Origin: Burkholderiaceae bacterium
GTDB lineage: Bacteria > Pseudomonadota > Gammaproteobacteria > Burkholderiales > Burkholderiaceae_B
Reading direction: 5' to 3'
Assembly: GCA_021208885.1 (NCBI GenBank)
Contig: JAJOJF010000015.1
Span: 1-64,000, forward strand
Length of the DNA stretch: 64,000 bases
Within the stretch, counting starts at the first letter, position 1. Every line of letters starts with the position of its first letter. This document shows positions 1-8,868 of the stretch, piece after piece. Position numbers and translations under genes: made by a program. The notes beneath the pieces were generated by a model, which was given only the letters and a program-made list of their open reading frames with translations, was not told where the DNA came from and did no database searches.

Positions 1-2
1 TT

Positions 3-161
3 GAGGACAGCGCATTAAAAAACGCTCCACTCAAAGGACTTGACCCCTCAGATGCCACGATCAAGGTTCTTGCGCAACAGATCGATCGATTAAAACCCAT
101 CCGCTTCGCTGGCCCAATCGACCCCGCCGTCTTAACACCAATGGGTCGCGCCACAGTGTGA
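3..161 (+). CDS. C-terminal end of an unrecognised protein (partial)
   Basis: An open frame enters from the left edge and runs 52 codons to a TGA at 159-161. The other two forward frames close within 40 bases, so this is the only coding option on this strand. The visible residues (for example DPSDATIKVLAQQIDRLKP, then GPIDPAVLTPMGRATV at the C-terminus) are polar and show no membrane segment or known motif. I do not recognise the family. The following 170 bases hold the promoter of the cyd operon, so this gene is probably a separate transcription unit. Confidence 0.5.
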   Translation, partial: EDSALKNAPLKGLDPSDATIKVLAQQIDRLKPIRFAGPIDPAVLTPMGRATV

Positions 162-222
162 CATGTCAAATTCATCGCATCGCAACTGCCTTGATCAAAA
201 AATAATGACCTTGGTTTTGAAA

Positions 223-264
223 TTGACTTAAATCAATCCAGTTGCCATCTTCGAGTAATATAAA
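223..264 (+). promoter_or_regulatory. FNR/ANR-type box and -10 element of the cydABDC promoter
   Basis: Positions 223-236 read TTGAC-TTAA-ATCAA, nine of ten defined bases of the FNR consensus TTGAT-N4-ATCAA. A TATAAA hexamer lies at 259-264, which would place transcription start near 271. The box centre (229.5) is then at about -41.5, the classic position for a class II FNR-activated promoter. Activation of bd oxidase genes by FNR-family regulators under low oxygen is established in other proteobacteria. The box and spacing are seen directly; regulator identity is inferred. Confidence 0.7.
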
Positions 265-332
265 CGCAGTGCAACATCTATCCTGGTGTTGCCGCACGAG
301 GATGCCGTGCATCCGTCCATGTGGAGCTGACC

Positions 333-1739
333 ATGGAACTCGATCCTCTCTTCATATCGCGACTCCAGTTCGCTTTCGTCGTTTCATTTCACGCCATTTT
401 CCCGGTGTTCACCATTGGATTGGCTAGCTACATCGCCGTGTTAGAAACGTTGGCACTGCGCACCAAGAACCCTCATTGGGAAAAACTTGCCACTTTCTGG
501 ACAAAGATTTTTGCCGTGGTGTTTGGCATGGGTGTGGTCTCAGGCTTGGTCATGGCTTTTCAGTTTGGCACCAACTGGAGCAATTTCTCCTACACCGCCT
601 CGAACTTTCTAGGACCAATTCTGGCCTACGAAGTCGTTACCGCCTTCTTCCTGGAGGCAGCGTTTCTTGGCGTGCTGCTTTTTGGGCGCAACAAAGTGCC
701 GCCTGGCTTGCATCTGTTGTCGGCATACATGGTCGCCATCGGTACTTTCATCTCTTCTTTTTGGATTCTGTCAGCCAACTCCTGGATGCAGACGCCCGCG
801 GGTGTCGAAATGCGCGATGGCATGATCCACGTCACGAGCTGGCTGCAAGCGATCTTTAACCCATCGTTCCCCTACCGCTTTGCTCACATGGCTCTGGCTT
901 CTTTCTTGACTGGCGGGTTTGTCGTGGCTGGCGTTTCAGCACTCTACATTCTCAGAGGCCACGCTGTTGAGACAGCGAGCAAAGCGTTGAAGATGACCGT
1001 CGCCCTGCTGGCTGTAATCGCGCCGCTGCAACTCTTTGTGGGCGACGCCCACGGCCTAAACACCCTTGAACACCAGCCCGCAAAGGTAGCTGCCATGGAA
1101 GGCGCCTGGGAGACTGAGTCGGGATTGCCCTTACTACTATTTGCTATCCCTGATCAAGAGGCACAGGAGAACCATTTCGAAATTGGCATTCCAAAGCTCG
1201 CTAGCCTGATTTTGACCCATGATCTTGACGGCACTGTGCAAGGACTAAAGGACTTCCCTGTGGCTGAACAACCACCCGTGTTGCCAGTTTTCTGGAGCTT
1301 TCGAGTGATGGTCGGCATCGGTATGCTCATGATTGCGGCTGGCCTTTGGGGTGCATGGTTGCTGTGGCGCGGCAAACTGTTGCAATCACGAGGCTACTTG
1401 CGACTGTTGACCTTCATGATCCCGGCACCGTTTATCGCTGTCCTTGCCGGTTGGTTTGTAACGGAGATTGGTCGCCAGCCCTATCTCATCTACGGCATGA
1501 TGACCGCTAGCGAGGCACTGACGCCAAGCCTGCAAGGCTGGATGGCATTGTTCACCCTCATTGGCTATGTCGCTGTCTACGCCGTGGTATTTACGGCGGG
1601 CATTCACTTTTTGCGCAAGCTCATCAATCACGGCATTAGTGAGCAAACACCGACTGTTACCGACACCGGGCGCCCCAAGCGCCCCCTGTCTGCGGCCGAT
1701 CCGCAGCCAGCGGCTGCGCCATCGTTTTTTAACGCATAA
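333..1739 (+). CDS. cydA: CIO-type cytochrome bd ubiquinol oxidase subunit I
   Basis: This is the quinol-oxidising, haem-bearing subunit of a cytochrome bd oxidase in the inner membrane. The ATG at 333 is chosen over an upstream GTG at 321 because GGAG at 322-325 sits seven bases before it and the N-terminus then matches the family. With 468 residues it lacks the long Q-loop of E. coli CydA (about 520), so it is the short-loop, cyanide-insensitive (CioA) form. His20 in SFHAIFP, His185 in RFAHM and Met326 in FRVMVG correspond to haem ligands, and GRQPYLIYG lies at 380-388. It heads cydABDC. A paralogue lies at 57811-59250. Confidence 0.95.
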   Translation: MELDPLFISRLQFAFVVSFHAIFPVFTIGLASYIAVLETLALRTKNPHWEKLATFWTKIFAVVFGMGVVSGLVMAFQFGTNWSNFSYTASNFLGPILAYEVVTAFFLEAAFLGVLLFGRNKVPPGLHLLSAYMVAIGTFISSFWILSANSWMQTPAGVEMRDGMIHVTSWLQAIFNPSFPYRFAHMALASFLTGGFVVAGVSALYILRGHAVETASKALKMTVALLAVIAPLQLFVGDAHGLNTLEHQPAKVAAMEGAWETESGLPLLLFAIPDQEAQENHFEIGIPKLASLILTHDLDGTVQGLKDFPVAEQPPVLPVFWSFRVMVGIGMLMIAAGLWGAWLLWRGKLLQSRGYLRLLTFMIPAPFIAVLAGWFVTEIGRQPYLIYGMMTASEALTPSLQGWMALFTLIGYVAVYAVVFTAGIHFLRKLINHGISEQTPTVTDTGRPKRPLSAADPQPAAAPSFFNA

Positions 1740-1760
1740 CGGCACGTAGAGGAGCACACC

Positions 1761-2759
1761 ATGTATGACTTTACGTACCTATGGGTTGGGATTATCGGAT
1801 TTGGCGTGCTGATGTACGTGCTGGCAGATGGCTTTGACCTCGGTGTTGGCATCTTGTTTCCGTTTGCCAAAGACGAGTCTGAGCGCGACATCATGATGAA
1901 CTCTGTCGCACCGGTCTGGGACGGCAATGAAACTTGGTTGATTCTCGGTGGCGCTGGGCTTCTGGCTGCCTTTCCGCTTGTCTACACCGTGTTTTTGCCT
2001 GCACTCTATATCGGCGTGTTTCTACTGCTGGCCGGTCTGATATTTCGGGGGGTTGCATTTGAGTTTCGATTCAAAGCTTCGGCTAAAAACAAACACCTGT
2101 GGAATCTCTCATTTAGCCTCGGCTCCTTTGTCGCGTCGTTTGCGCAGGGTGCCGTGGTGGGGGCTTATATCCAGGGCTTTGAAACCGAGAACTTCCGTTA
2201 TGTAGGCGGTGCATTTGATTGGCTCACACCCTTTACCATGATGACCGGACTTGGCGTGGTCGTTGGTTATTCACTGCTTGGCGCCACCTGGCTAGTGCTC
2301 AAGACCGAGGGCCAACTGCAAGACCGGGTTCGTCAATGGGCGCGCAGGCTCTTGATTGCGATGATGGGTTTTTTTGCCATCGTTAGTCTATGGACACCCA
2401 TGATCGATAGCTACGTTAACGAGCGCTGGTTTGGCAACATCAGCTGGATCTGGGTCTTGCCGGCACTAACCGCCTTGCTCGCACTGATGGTATGGCGCTG
2501 GATTAACAAGCTTTATGACGCCCTGCCCTTTATTGGCACCATTGGATTGTTTGCCCTCTTTTACGGTGGCTTGCTCTTTAGCAAGTGGCCCTATGTCGTG
2601 CCGCCAAACTACACCTTCCACGATGCAGCCTCTGCGCCCGAGAGTCAGTTGTTCCTGCTTGTAGGGGTTCTGTTTGTGGTGCCGTTTGTCTTGATGTATA
2701 CAGCATGGACGTATTACGTCTTTAGAGGCAAAGTCACCAGTGCAAGCGGATACCACTGA
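1761..2759 (+). CDS. cydB: CIO-type cytochrome bd ubiquinol oxidase subunit II
   Basis: This is the second integral membrane subunit of the bd oxidase, starting 21 bases after cydA behind a GAGGAG ribosome binding site. The protein has 332 residues with roughly eight to nine hydrophobic segments. It carries family sequences such as LADGFDLGVGILFPF near residue 20 and SVAPVWDGNETWL near 48. The length fits the CioB type rather than the longer E. coli CydB. Its 3' end overlaps the proposed GTG start of cydD by 20 bases, which implies translational coupling. No small CydX-like gene follows this copy, unlike the second oxidase locus at the right end of the window. Confidence 0.95.
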   Translation: MYDFTYLWVGIIGFGVLMYVLADGFDLGVGILFPFAKDESERDIMMNSVAPVWDGNETWLILGGAGLLAAFPLVYTVFLPALYIGVFLLLAGLIFRGVAFEFRFKASAKNKHLWNLSFSLGSFVASFAQGAVVGAYIQGFETENFRYVGGAFDWLTPFTMMTGLGVVVGYSLLGATWLVLKTEGQLQDRVRQWARRLLIAMMGFFAIVSLWTPMIDSYVNERWFGNISWIWVLPALTALLALMVWRWINKLYDALPFIGTIGLFALFYGGLLFSKWPYVVPPNYTFHDAASAPESQLFLLVGVLFVVPFVLMYTAWTYYVFRGKVTSASGYH

Positions 2760-4476
2760 TCCCGATACATTGTCCGTTGACTCGAGGCCGGCGTCCAACT
2801 CAACGTCGGCCTCTTTTCTAGGGCACATAAAAAAAGAGGCCAAGCCCTCGTTGAGGCTCTGTAGCCTGGCTGCTGCCATGGCGACCATCGGCGTGGTGGC
2901 GTTTAGCGCAGCGGTTGCACTCATCATCAATGCTGCCATGAACGAGCAAACGCCATCTGCCTGGCTCTGGCTTCTGGGCATGGCTGGCATCGGCACACGT
3001 CTATTAGCCAACTTCTGGCGAGATCGCATTGCCCAAACGCTCTCGGCATCGGTACGCACCCGTCTGAGGGATGAACTCACGACTCAAGCCACACAACGAG
3101 GCCCTCATCTCCTAGCCCACCAAGGCAACACCGCTTGGTGGGCGCACCAGTGTCTTGAGCAAATTGATGCGCTGCATGGGTATCTGGCTCGCTATTTGCC
3201 AGCCAGGCAGGCAACGGCCGTCATTCCAGTGATCATCATCGCGGTGACACTGGCCACGGACTGGATTGCGGGCTTGTTGATTCTGTTGGCCACACCCATC
3301 ATCCCGATTTTTATGATCTTGATTGGCTGGGGCACAGAGAGCGTTCATCGCGCCCAGCAAGAGCAGCAATCCTCATTGGCAGCACACTTGATGGATCGCC
3401 TGCAAGCGTTGCCCTGGCTGCGGCGCATGGGTGCAGTCAGACAAACCGAGCTTGGCGTTGAACAAGCTGCACAGGACTACCGCAAAATTTCCATGCGGGT
3501 ACTGCGCGTCGCCTTTCTGTCGTCAGCCACACTCGAATTCTTTAGCGCTGTCTCCATTGGTCTGATGGCCATCTATATCGGTTTTGCGCTCATTGGATTG
3601 GTAAGCTTTGGGCCGGCTGACCAGATCACGCTGGCCACTGGTCTATTTATACTGATGCTGGCACCAGAGTGCTTCACGCCGCTCAGACAACTAGCACAGG
3701 CTCACCACGATATGAATGCCGCCAAGGCCAGTGCCGAGGTGTTGCAATCGTTGTTTTCTGATCCAACCGATCAAACAACGCAAACACCAAACATGCCTCA
3801 AACCAAATCCAAACCCAACATCTCGGCTGATCCAGACCCTCACATTGCCGCGCGCATGGACAATGTCACACTGACTTGGCCTGACGCTCACACGCCATTG
3901 CTAGCCAACATCGATTTGAATGTTCATCGAGGGGAAATCCTTGGCATTGCCGGTGACAGCGGTCAAGGCAAATCCACCCTCATCCATCTGTTAACAGGCT
4001 TTATTGCGCCGGCATTTGGCAGAGTCACTCGGGATGCGCACTGGGCTTTGCTCGCTCAGCGTCCACACTTATTTCATGCAACCTTGAGAGACAACTTGCT
4101 GCTTGGCAGTCAAACGACGTTAACGGATGAAGACTTGGAATCGGCGCTTTCCAAGGTGGGACTACCGATACCCAATCCGCTGCTGCCAAGAGGGCTAGAC
4201 ACACAGATCGGCGAAACCAATCAGGGTGTCTCTGGCGGCCAAGCGCAACGCATCGCCCTGTGCCGGGCCATGATCAGCGGTGCAACCCTGTGGCTGCTCG
4301 ATGAACCCACCGCAGCCTTGGATGCTGACACGCGCGATAGCTTGCTTAACGCCATATTGCTGCATGCCAAAGCGTATCAAGTCACACTCATCATCGCCAG
4401 CCACGACAGCGAAGTGCTAGCGCGCTGCGACCGAGTAGTCACCATCGCACACGGCAAGCTTGAGGTGCGCACATGA
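2740..4476 (+). CDS. cydD: Cysteine/glutathione ABC exporter subunit CydD
   Basis: CydD forms a heterodimeric ABC exporter with CydC. In E. coli it moves cysteine and glutathione to the periplasm and is needed for bd oxidase assembly. The 578-residue protein has an N-terminal transmembrane domain (about residues 45-340) and a C-terminal ATPase domain with Walker A GDSGQGKST, signature VSGGQAQR and Walker B LWLLDEPTAALD. The GTG at 2740 overlaps the end of cydB; an in-frame TTG at 2770 is an alternative start. A polar stretch rich in Thr, Pro and Lys links the two domains. The cydB-cydD-cydC overlaps show a single operon. Confidence 0.92.
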   Translation: MQADTTDPDTLSVDSRPASNSTSASFLGHIKKEAKPSLRLCSLAAAMATIGVVAFSAAVALIINAAMNEQTPSAWLWLLGMAGIGTRLLANFWRDRIAQTLSASVRTRLRDELTTQATQRGPHLLAHQGNTAWWAHQCLEQIDALHGYLARYLPARQATAVIPVIIIAVTLATDWIAGLLILLATPIIPIFMILIGWGTESVHRAQQEQQSSLAAHLMDRLQALPWLRRMGAVRQTELGVEQAAQDYRKISMRVLRVAFLSSATLEFFSAVSIGLMAIYIGFALIGLVSFGPADQITLATGLFILMLAPECFTPLRQLAQAHHDMNAAKASAEVLQSLFSDPTDQTTQTPNMPQTKSKPNISADPDPHIAARMDNVTLTWPDAHTPLLANIDLNVHRGEILGIAGDSGQGKSTLIHLLTGFIAPAFGRVTRDAHWALLAQRPHLFHATLRDNLLLGSQTTLTDEDLESALSKVGLPIPNPLLPRGLDTQIGETNQGVSGGQAQRIALCRAMISGATLWLLDEPTAALDADTRDSLLNAILLHAKAYQVTLIIASHDSEVLARCDRVVTIAHGKLEVRT

Positions 4477-6140
4477 CGATCTGGCGGTACCTGTTAAAAC
4501 TCTACCAGCCTCGTGCCGGCTGGTTGTTGATCGCATTTCTCAGTCTCACCGTGACATGGCTATCGGCTGCAGCCCTGCTGGCGGTCTCTGGCTGGTTCAT
4601 CACGGCTTGCGCCATGGCTGGTCTTGGACTCATTGTGAACCTGAATATTTTCACACCGTCAGCGGCCATTCGAGGTCTGGCCATCTTGCGTACCGTGGGT
4701 CGCTACGCCGAACGAGTGATTGGACACGAAGCCATCTTGCGCTCACTGGCTGATTTGCGCGTGCGAGCTTTTGTGGCTGTGGCAAACCGACCAGCAAAGG
4801 ACATTGACAATCGACGCTATGCCGATTTAGTCAATCGCCTGACCGCCGATGTTGATACATTGGATGGCGTACCGCTTCGAGTCATAGGCCCACTGTTGGC
4901 GGCTTTTTTAACGTGGATAGCCGTTGTTGTTATTGGTGCTATTTGGGGTGGCGCAGCGATCGCCAGCGTGATTGGGCTAGGCGGGCTGTTGACCTTTACC
5001 ATATCGGTCTGGCTTGCACGCGCAGGCTATGCACATGGGCGAACTGTGATTCAAGCACGGGTTGAGCAACGTATCGCCATGATCGATCACTTTGGTGGCT
5101 TGGGCGATCTGCTGGCGTATCGCAAGGCGTCTGCCTCACATCAACGACTGCAAGCACTCGACCAAGCCCAGACCGCTAGACTCATCGACCAGGAGCGTTA
5201 TGCGAGCTGGTCTGAACACGGCGTGCAAGCCTTGACCGCCTTGATGACGCTCACCGTATTGGCACTGAGTTTGCACAAACTTGATCCTGCTGTTGTCACG
5301 TTGCTGGCGCTGATGACGCTGGGCATGAACGAAGCGCTTGGCACTTTGCCAGGCGCTTTCTGGCGAATAGGTGAATCGACAGAAGCCGGACAGCGGCTGA
5401 TGCATCTCGAATCCACCTCTCATAAAAGCGAGAACCCGCCAAACGGCTTCATCACAGCCAGCAAGCGCGGTAACCATTCACTCGACACCGTTGATATTAA
5501 AGGCCTGTGTTGCCAGCGCCAGCCCAACACCCATCAGTTGCTGACCGCACAATTAAAGCCAGGCCAGCCACTGATTATCCATGGCCAAAGCGGCACCGGC
5601 AAAACCAGCTTGTTATCGACACTAGCCGGTGAGCTTACACCTATAGCCGGACACGTCATGTTCGACAACATCGACTTGTTGTCACTCGATGACACCCAGC
5701 GTTTTGGTTTTGTCGGGTTCCTTAGCCAGAACGATCAATTACTGGACCTAACGATTCGTGAGTTCTTAAGCTTAGGCTTAAACAACGTGCACGAAGAAGA
5801 TATGCGCCAGGCTCTGCAAGCGGTGGATCTGCTTGAAACACTGGAGAACACCGATGAAGGTTTTGAGTATCGGCTTGGGATCGGTGGCAGTCGCATCTCT
5901 GGTGGTCAAGCCAGACGCCTGCAGCTCTCGGCGCTCTTGTTACGCGATCCCGCATTGGTCTTGCTTGACGAACCGTTTCGGGGGCTACAAAGCGACTTGG
6001 TTCAAACCATCCTCACGCGCATCGAGCCGTGGCTCTCCAGACGTTGCTGCGTCATCGTCACTCACGACCCGAAAGCCCTGCCAAACCACTGGCCACGCAT
6101 GGCGTGGCCATCAGGACTGAAGCTGCGCCCAAATCAATGA
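4473..6140 (+). CDS. cydC: Cysteine/glutathione ABC exporter subunit CydC
   Basis: This is the partner of CydD, beginning at an ATG that overlaps the cydD stop by four bases (ATGA). The 555-residue protein has an N-terminal six-helix domain followed by an ATPase domain with Walker A GQSGTGKTS, signature ISGGQARR and Walker B LVLLDEPFRGL. The degenerate D-loop region (FRGL instead of TSAL) is common in CydC subunits and fits an asymmetric heterodimer. The stop lies inside the 3' end of the convergent cytochrome b gene, a seven-base overlap, so the two transcripts run into each other. No terminator hairpin is visible between them. Confidence 0.92.
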   Translation: MTIWRYLLKLYQPRAGWLLIAFLSLTVTWLSAAALLAVSGWFITACAMAGLGLIVNLNIFTPSAAIRGLAILRTVGRYAERVIGHEAILRSLADLRVRAFVAVANRPAKDIDNRRYADLVNRLTADVDTLDGVPLRVIGPLLAAFLTWIAVVVIGAIWGGAAIASVIGLGGLLTFTISVWLARAGYAHGRTVIQARVEQRIAMIDHFGGLGDLLAYRKASASHQRLQALDQAQTARLIDQERYASWSEHGVQALTALMTLTVLALSLHKLDPAVVTLLALMTLGMNEALGTLPGAFWRIGESTEAGQRLMHLESTSHKSENPPNGFITASKRGNHSLDTVDIKGLCCQRQPNTHQLLTAQLKPGQPLIIHGQSGTGKTSLLSTLAGELTPIAGHVMFDNIDLLSLDDTQRFGFVGFLSQNDQLLDLTIREFLSLGLNNVHEEDMRQALQAVDLLETLENTDEGFEYRLGIGGSRISGGQARRLQLSALLLRDPALVLLDEPFRGLQSDLVQTILTRIEPWLSRRCCVIVTHDPKALPNHWPRMAWPSGLKLRPNQ

Positions 6141-6793
6141 TGCGTGTCAACGTCTTCCCAGCCCGTGATCATGGTTTTGATGTGCGCTGTTGGCGTGTGT
6201 CCGGTCGTGGTCAAATACACATGCACGACAATAAAAATCAGCACCAGAAAGGCTGCTGCCACATGCACCCGTGCGACCCACTGCAGTGACAATAAACTGT
6301 CAAGGCCCATGGCAGCCCAATGGGCGTGAAATAAGTACAGAACGCCACTGATCCAGAGCGTGGGCAAAATCAGCGCCAACAACGCCAGATAGGTCAGGCG
6401 CTGCAAAGGGTTGTGTTTACGCCGTGCGGTTTTTTTGTACGGATGTGGTGCACCGGTAAAGATGCCCCAGACGTAGTACTGTGCGACTGCACCAAGCCGT
6501 TTGTAGGTCGGGATGTATTGCTCCCACTCGCTCGTGGTCAAGTGCCAGAACAAGGTAAAAGACCACAACACCACCAACACCCAAGCCGCGATCGTGTGCA
6601 ACCGCACGGCTGGCGCAAAGCCCAGCAGCTCATAGCTGCCGTGAATCTCAAAGCCAGTGATGATCATCGTGATGATCAAAACCGCCTGTGACCAGTGCCA
6701 GAACCGCTCGTAGCGTTTGTAAAGGTAGATACGCTCGGGCGCTTGGTCGGGTGCTGTCGTTTCCGACTCATGAATATTTGTGGCTGCAGTCAT
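6134..6793 (-). CDS. Cytochrome b561 / hydrogenase-type b cytochrome
   Basis: This is a di-haem membrane cytochrome b with four to five hydrophobic helices in 219 residues. Histidines at helix positions (WHWSQ near residue 33, RLHTIAAW near 65, ARVHVAAAF near 175 and VVHVYL near 190) are the likely haem ligands, the pattern of the Ni/Fe-hydrogenase b subunit and b561 family. It lies ten bases downstream of the octaheme cytochrome gene on the same strand, so the likely role is to pass electrons from quinol to that periplasmic enzyme. The quinol direction is inferred from family knowledge. Its end overlaps cydC. Confidence 0.85.
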   Translation of the reverse strand: MTAATNIHESETTAPDQAPERIYLYKRYERFWHWSQAVLIITMIITGFEIHGSYELLGFAPAVRLHTIAAWVLVVLWSFTLFWHLTTSEWEQYIPTYKRLGAVAQYYVWGIFTGAPHPYKKTARRKHNPLQRLTYLALLALILPTLWISGVLYLFHAHWAAMGLDSLLSLQWVARVHVAAAFLVLIFIVVHVYLTTTGHTPTAHIKTMITGWEDVDTHH

Positions 6794-6803
6794 GGCTTAA
6801 TCC

Positions 6804-8474
6804 CTATTTGTTGCGACCAGCACGACGACGTGCCGCGATAAATCTCAAAGAGGCGTGCACAATAACGCCAAGCACCGCAAGCGCAACCGCTAGCCAACCT
6901 AGTGTGTCCATCCACTGAACCCGGTCTCTGCCCGGCACATAAATGCCCGTGAGCTGGCCCATACGGCTTCTATCAGCGGCGGTGTGACACTGAACGCACG
7001 AAACTGCATCGCTAGAGGGCGCGACCATGTGAGTAATCGGCCAAATCATCTCAGTTTGCACAAAGTCGTATTTCCCGCTAAACGGCACGCCAGTCGCCTC
7101 GGCACCCGCCACAAGCGCCTTGTCCCAATCAAAGTTAAACCAGAATGCCGTATCGTCTGGCGTGGCAGTATGTGGCACCAACAGACGGTTGTAAACGGTG
7201 TCATACGGTTGCTTACCCTTCATGATTTTGACGGGCCAGATGCGTGAGTCCGGATCATCACCAGAGCCCATGAACGCATTGATTTGAACCACTTCGGTGG
7301 GGTCGATGATGTCCTCTTGCGTGGTGAATTCCACATTACCGTTAAACCAAACATAATCTGGCACGACATTCTCACCAAGCGTGAAGTCACCCTTCTTGCT
7401 ACTGTAGATCACGTGGCCCTTGCTGTCCTTTAATTCAAACGGCTTGCCCTCTCCGTTCATCTTGCCGGCGGTAGACCAATCCCAGCCCATTTTGGTGGCA
7501 ATCCCACCACGGGCGAACTCAGGCACGTGACAGGCCTGACACGCAAGTTTGTCGCTATGCTGGTTCAAACGATTGAGCTGCAAAAAGTCTGACTTGTGTG
7601 GCTTGTTGCCATGACAGCTCTGGCAGGTTAACGCGCCACGCCCATCGTCAGCACCGCGCAGACGCGGGCCATGTGGATCAGATGCGGTTAGCTGGATGCG
7701 ACTACCAGAAATGTGGTGACCATCTGACTCATGGCACGTGGCACAGGCAAACCCAGCCCCACCTTTAGGCCTGCTGGCCATGTGCACATCGAGCGAACGG
7801 TCAGCCGTGTCGAGCGACGAATCGAGGTCACCGTGCTTGACACCATCGCCACCACCGCCCCGATAATGGCAAGTGCCACAGGTTTGCGTGCTGGTCTTGC
7901 CAATATGCTGAGCCACTAATGCCAAATCTACCGGATCGAAATATTTGCCAGATCCTGGCGGAAACTCAGTGCGCTCGGTGGGCACTTCACCAGCCAATCC
8001 AGCTGGCTTCTTGTAATTCCCAACGCCAGTGTGGTGACACACCAGACAATCCACTTTTTCTTCTGCCGTGAAATCAAAGTTGCTGTCTTTCCAGCCGTAG
8101 CCCACGTGGCAAGACTGGCAAAAACCCTCATTGGATCTGTCGCCAATACAAAAGTTATTGAGCATCGACTTCTTGCCTAACACCTTGCCGCTCTGAGGAT
8201 CCTTGTATTCCCAGCTCCAATGCTTGGTCGCCATAATCTGTTTGGCCGCCTCAGTGTGGCAAGACAAACAAGCACGTGTAACTTCAGAACCATTTAGAAA
8301 TGGCCCTTGTAACTCTTTAAACTTGCTGTGATCGGCTGTGCTACTGTTGACCTTCACGCCTGCCCCGGCAACAGGGGCTTGGGTATATGAAGCCGACTCC
8401 TCAGTGGCCATGAGTAATGGGGTAGCGAATGCCATCACAGCACTTACAAACCATTGATACCAGTGTCGTTTCAT
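6804..8474 (-). CDS. Octaheme c-type cytochrome, tetrathionate reductase (Otr) family
   Basis: The protein has a Sec signal peptide (from MKRHWYQW to about residue 24) and eight CxxCH haem motifs beginning at residues 69, 119, 143, 199, 244, 284, 312 and 493. This layout, with seven haems clustered and one far downstream, matches the octaheme tetrathionate reductase family of Shewanella, which in vitro reduces tetrathionate, nitrite and hydroxylamine. A hydrophobic helix near residues 522-545 followed by RRRAGRNK suggests a C-terminal membrane anchor. The ATG at 8474 is preferred to a TTG two codons upstream; AGG precedes it by eight bases. The gene is cotranscribed with the cytochrome b. The true substrate is unknown. 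Confidence 0.85.
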   Translation of the reverse strand: MKRHWYQWFVSAVMAFATPLLMATEESASYTQAPVAGAGVKVNSSTADHSKFKELQGPFLNGSEVTRACLSCHTEAAKQIMATKHWSWEYKDPQSGKVLGKKSMLNNFCIGDRSNEGFCQSCHVGYGWKDSNFDFTAEEKVDCLVCHHTGVGNYKKPAGLAGEVPTERTEFPPGSGKYFDPVDLALVAQHIGKTSTQTCGTCHYRGGGGDGVKHGDLDSSLDTADRSLDVHMASRPKGGAGFACATCHESDGHHISGSRIQLTASDPHGPRLRGADDGRGALTCQSCHGNKPHKSDFLQLNRLNQHSDKLACQACHVPEFARGGIATKMGWDWSTAGKMNGEGKPFELKDSKGHVIYSSKKGDFTLGENVVPDYVWFNGNVEFTTQEDIIDPTEVVQINAFMGSGDDPDSRIWPVKIMKGKQPYDTVYNRLLVPHTATPDDTAFWFNFDWDKALVAGAEATGVPFSGKYDFVQTEMIWPITHMVAPSSDAVSCVQCHTAADRSRMGQLTGIYVPGRDRVQWMDTLGWLAVALAVLGVIVHASLRFIAARRRAGRNK

Positions 8475-8542
8475 ATGCAATGCCTACAAATGACGGGTGA
8501 CGCGCCTGATCGCACAACCCCGAATCGCCTTGGACACTTCAC

Positions 8543-8583
8543 ATTAACTGCAACCGTTTAATCAAGTGGTTGAGACAAATCAA
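8543..8583 (-). promoter_or_regulatory. FNR-type box and possible -10 upstream of the octaheme cytochrome gene
   Basis: Read on the minus strand, positions 8583-8570 give TTGAT-TTGT-CTCAA, nine of ten defined bases of the FNR consensus. A GTTAAT hexamer at 8548-8543 could be the -10 element, which again puts the box near -41.5. The downstream genes encode an anaerobic-type cytochrome reductase, which makes FNR control sensible. The site and spacing are seen; the function is inferred. Confidence 0.55.
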
Positions 8584-8671
8584 ATCTAAAGTGTTAGTTC
8601 AGGATTGTTTGATGATGCTCAAACCGAGGTTTGTAGACAACCTCGGCACAACCGTCAGACTCGTTGATCTA

Positions 8672-8718
8672 ACACAATATATAGCGCCAAGGAACATTCC
8701 AGACTCAATATCTAGTGG
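8672..8718 (+). promoter_or_regulatory. Tandem NrdR boxes upstream of the ribonucleotide reductase gene
   Basis: Box 1 at 8672-8687 reads ACACAATATATAGCGC and box 2 at 8703-8718 reads ACTCAATATCTAGTGG. Against the 16-base NrdR consensus (ACACWATATATWGTGT) they match at 14 and 13 positions. Their starts are 31 bp apart, three helical turns, the arrangement seen at NrdR-repressed nrd promoters. They lie about 225-270 bases before the nrdJ ATG in the gap 8475-8942, which holds no convincing gene. NrdR is the ATP/dATP-sensing repressor of reductase genes; its gene is not in this window. Confidence 0.75.
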
Positions 8719-8868
8719 GTAGCATTCAACTTTGCATTGGTCAATCCTGACCCGCCAACCATCGTGGTTGAGATCAACATGCACCATCGGCCAAACAACA
8801 ATGGCCTTGTTCTTTGAACCCAGTCGGTAATAAGCTGAAGCTCATGACGATTGTTACCGAAACCACTG

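Noticed and set aside
2740..2757. A CydX-like small gene after the first cydB
   Set aside because: cydD overlaps the end of cydB, leaving no room; only the second oxidase locus has a small gene.
8599..8787. A 62-codon open frame on the minus strand in the nrdJ upstream gap
   Set aside because: It has no clear ribosome binding site and lies over both NrdR boxes, which explain the conserved-looking sequence better.
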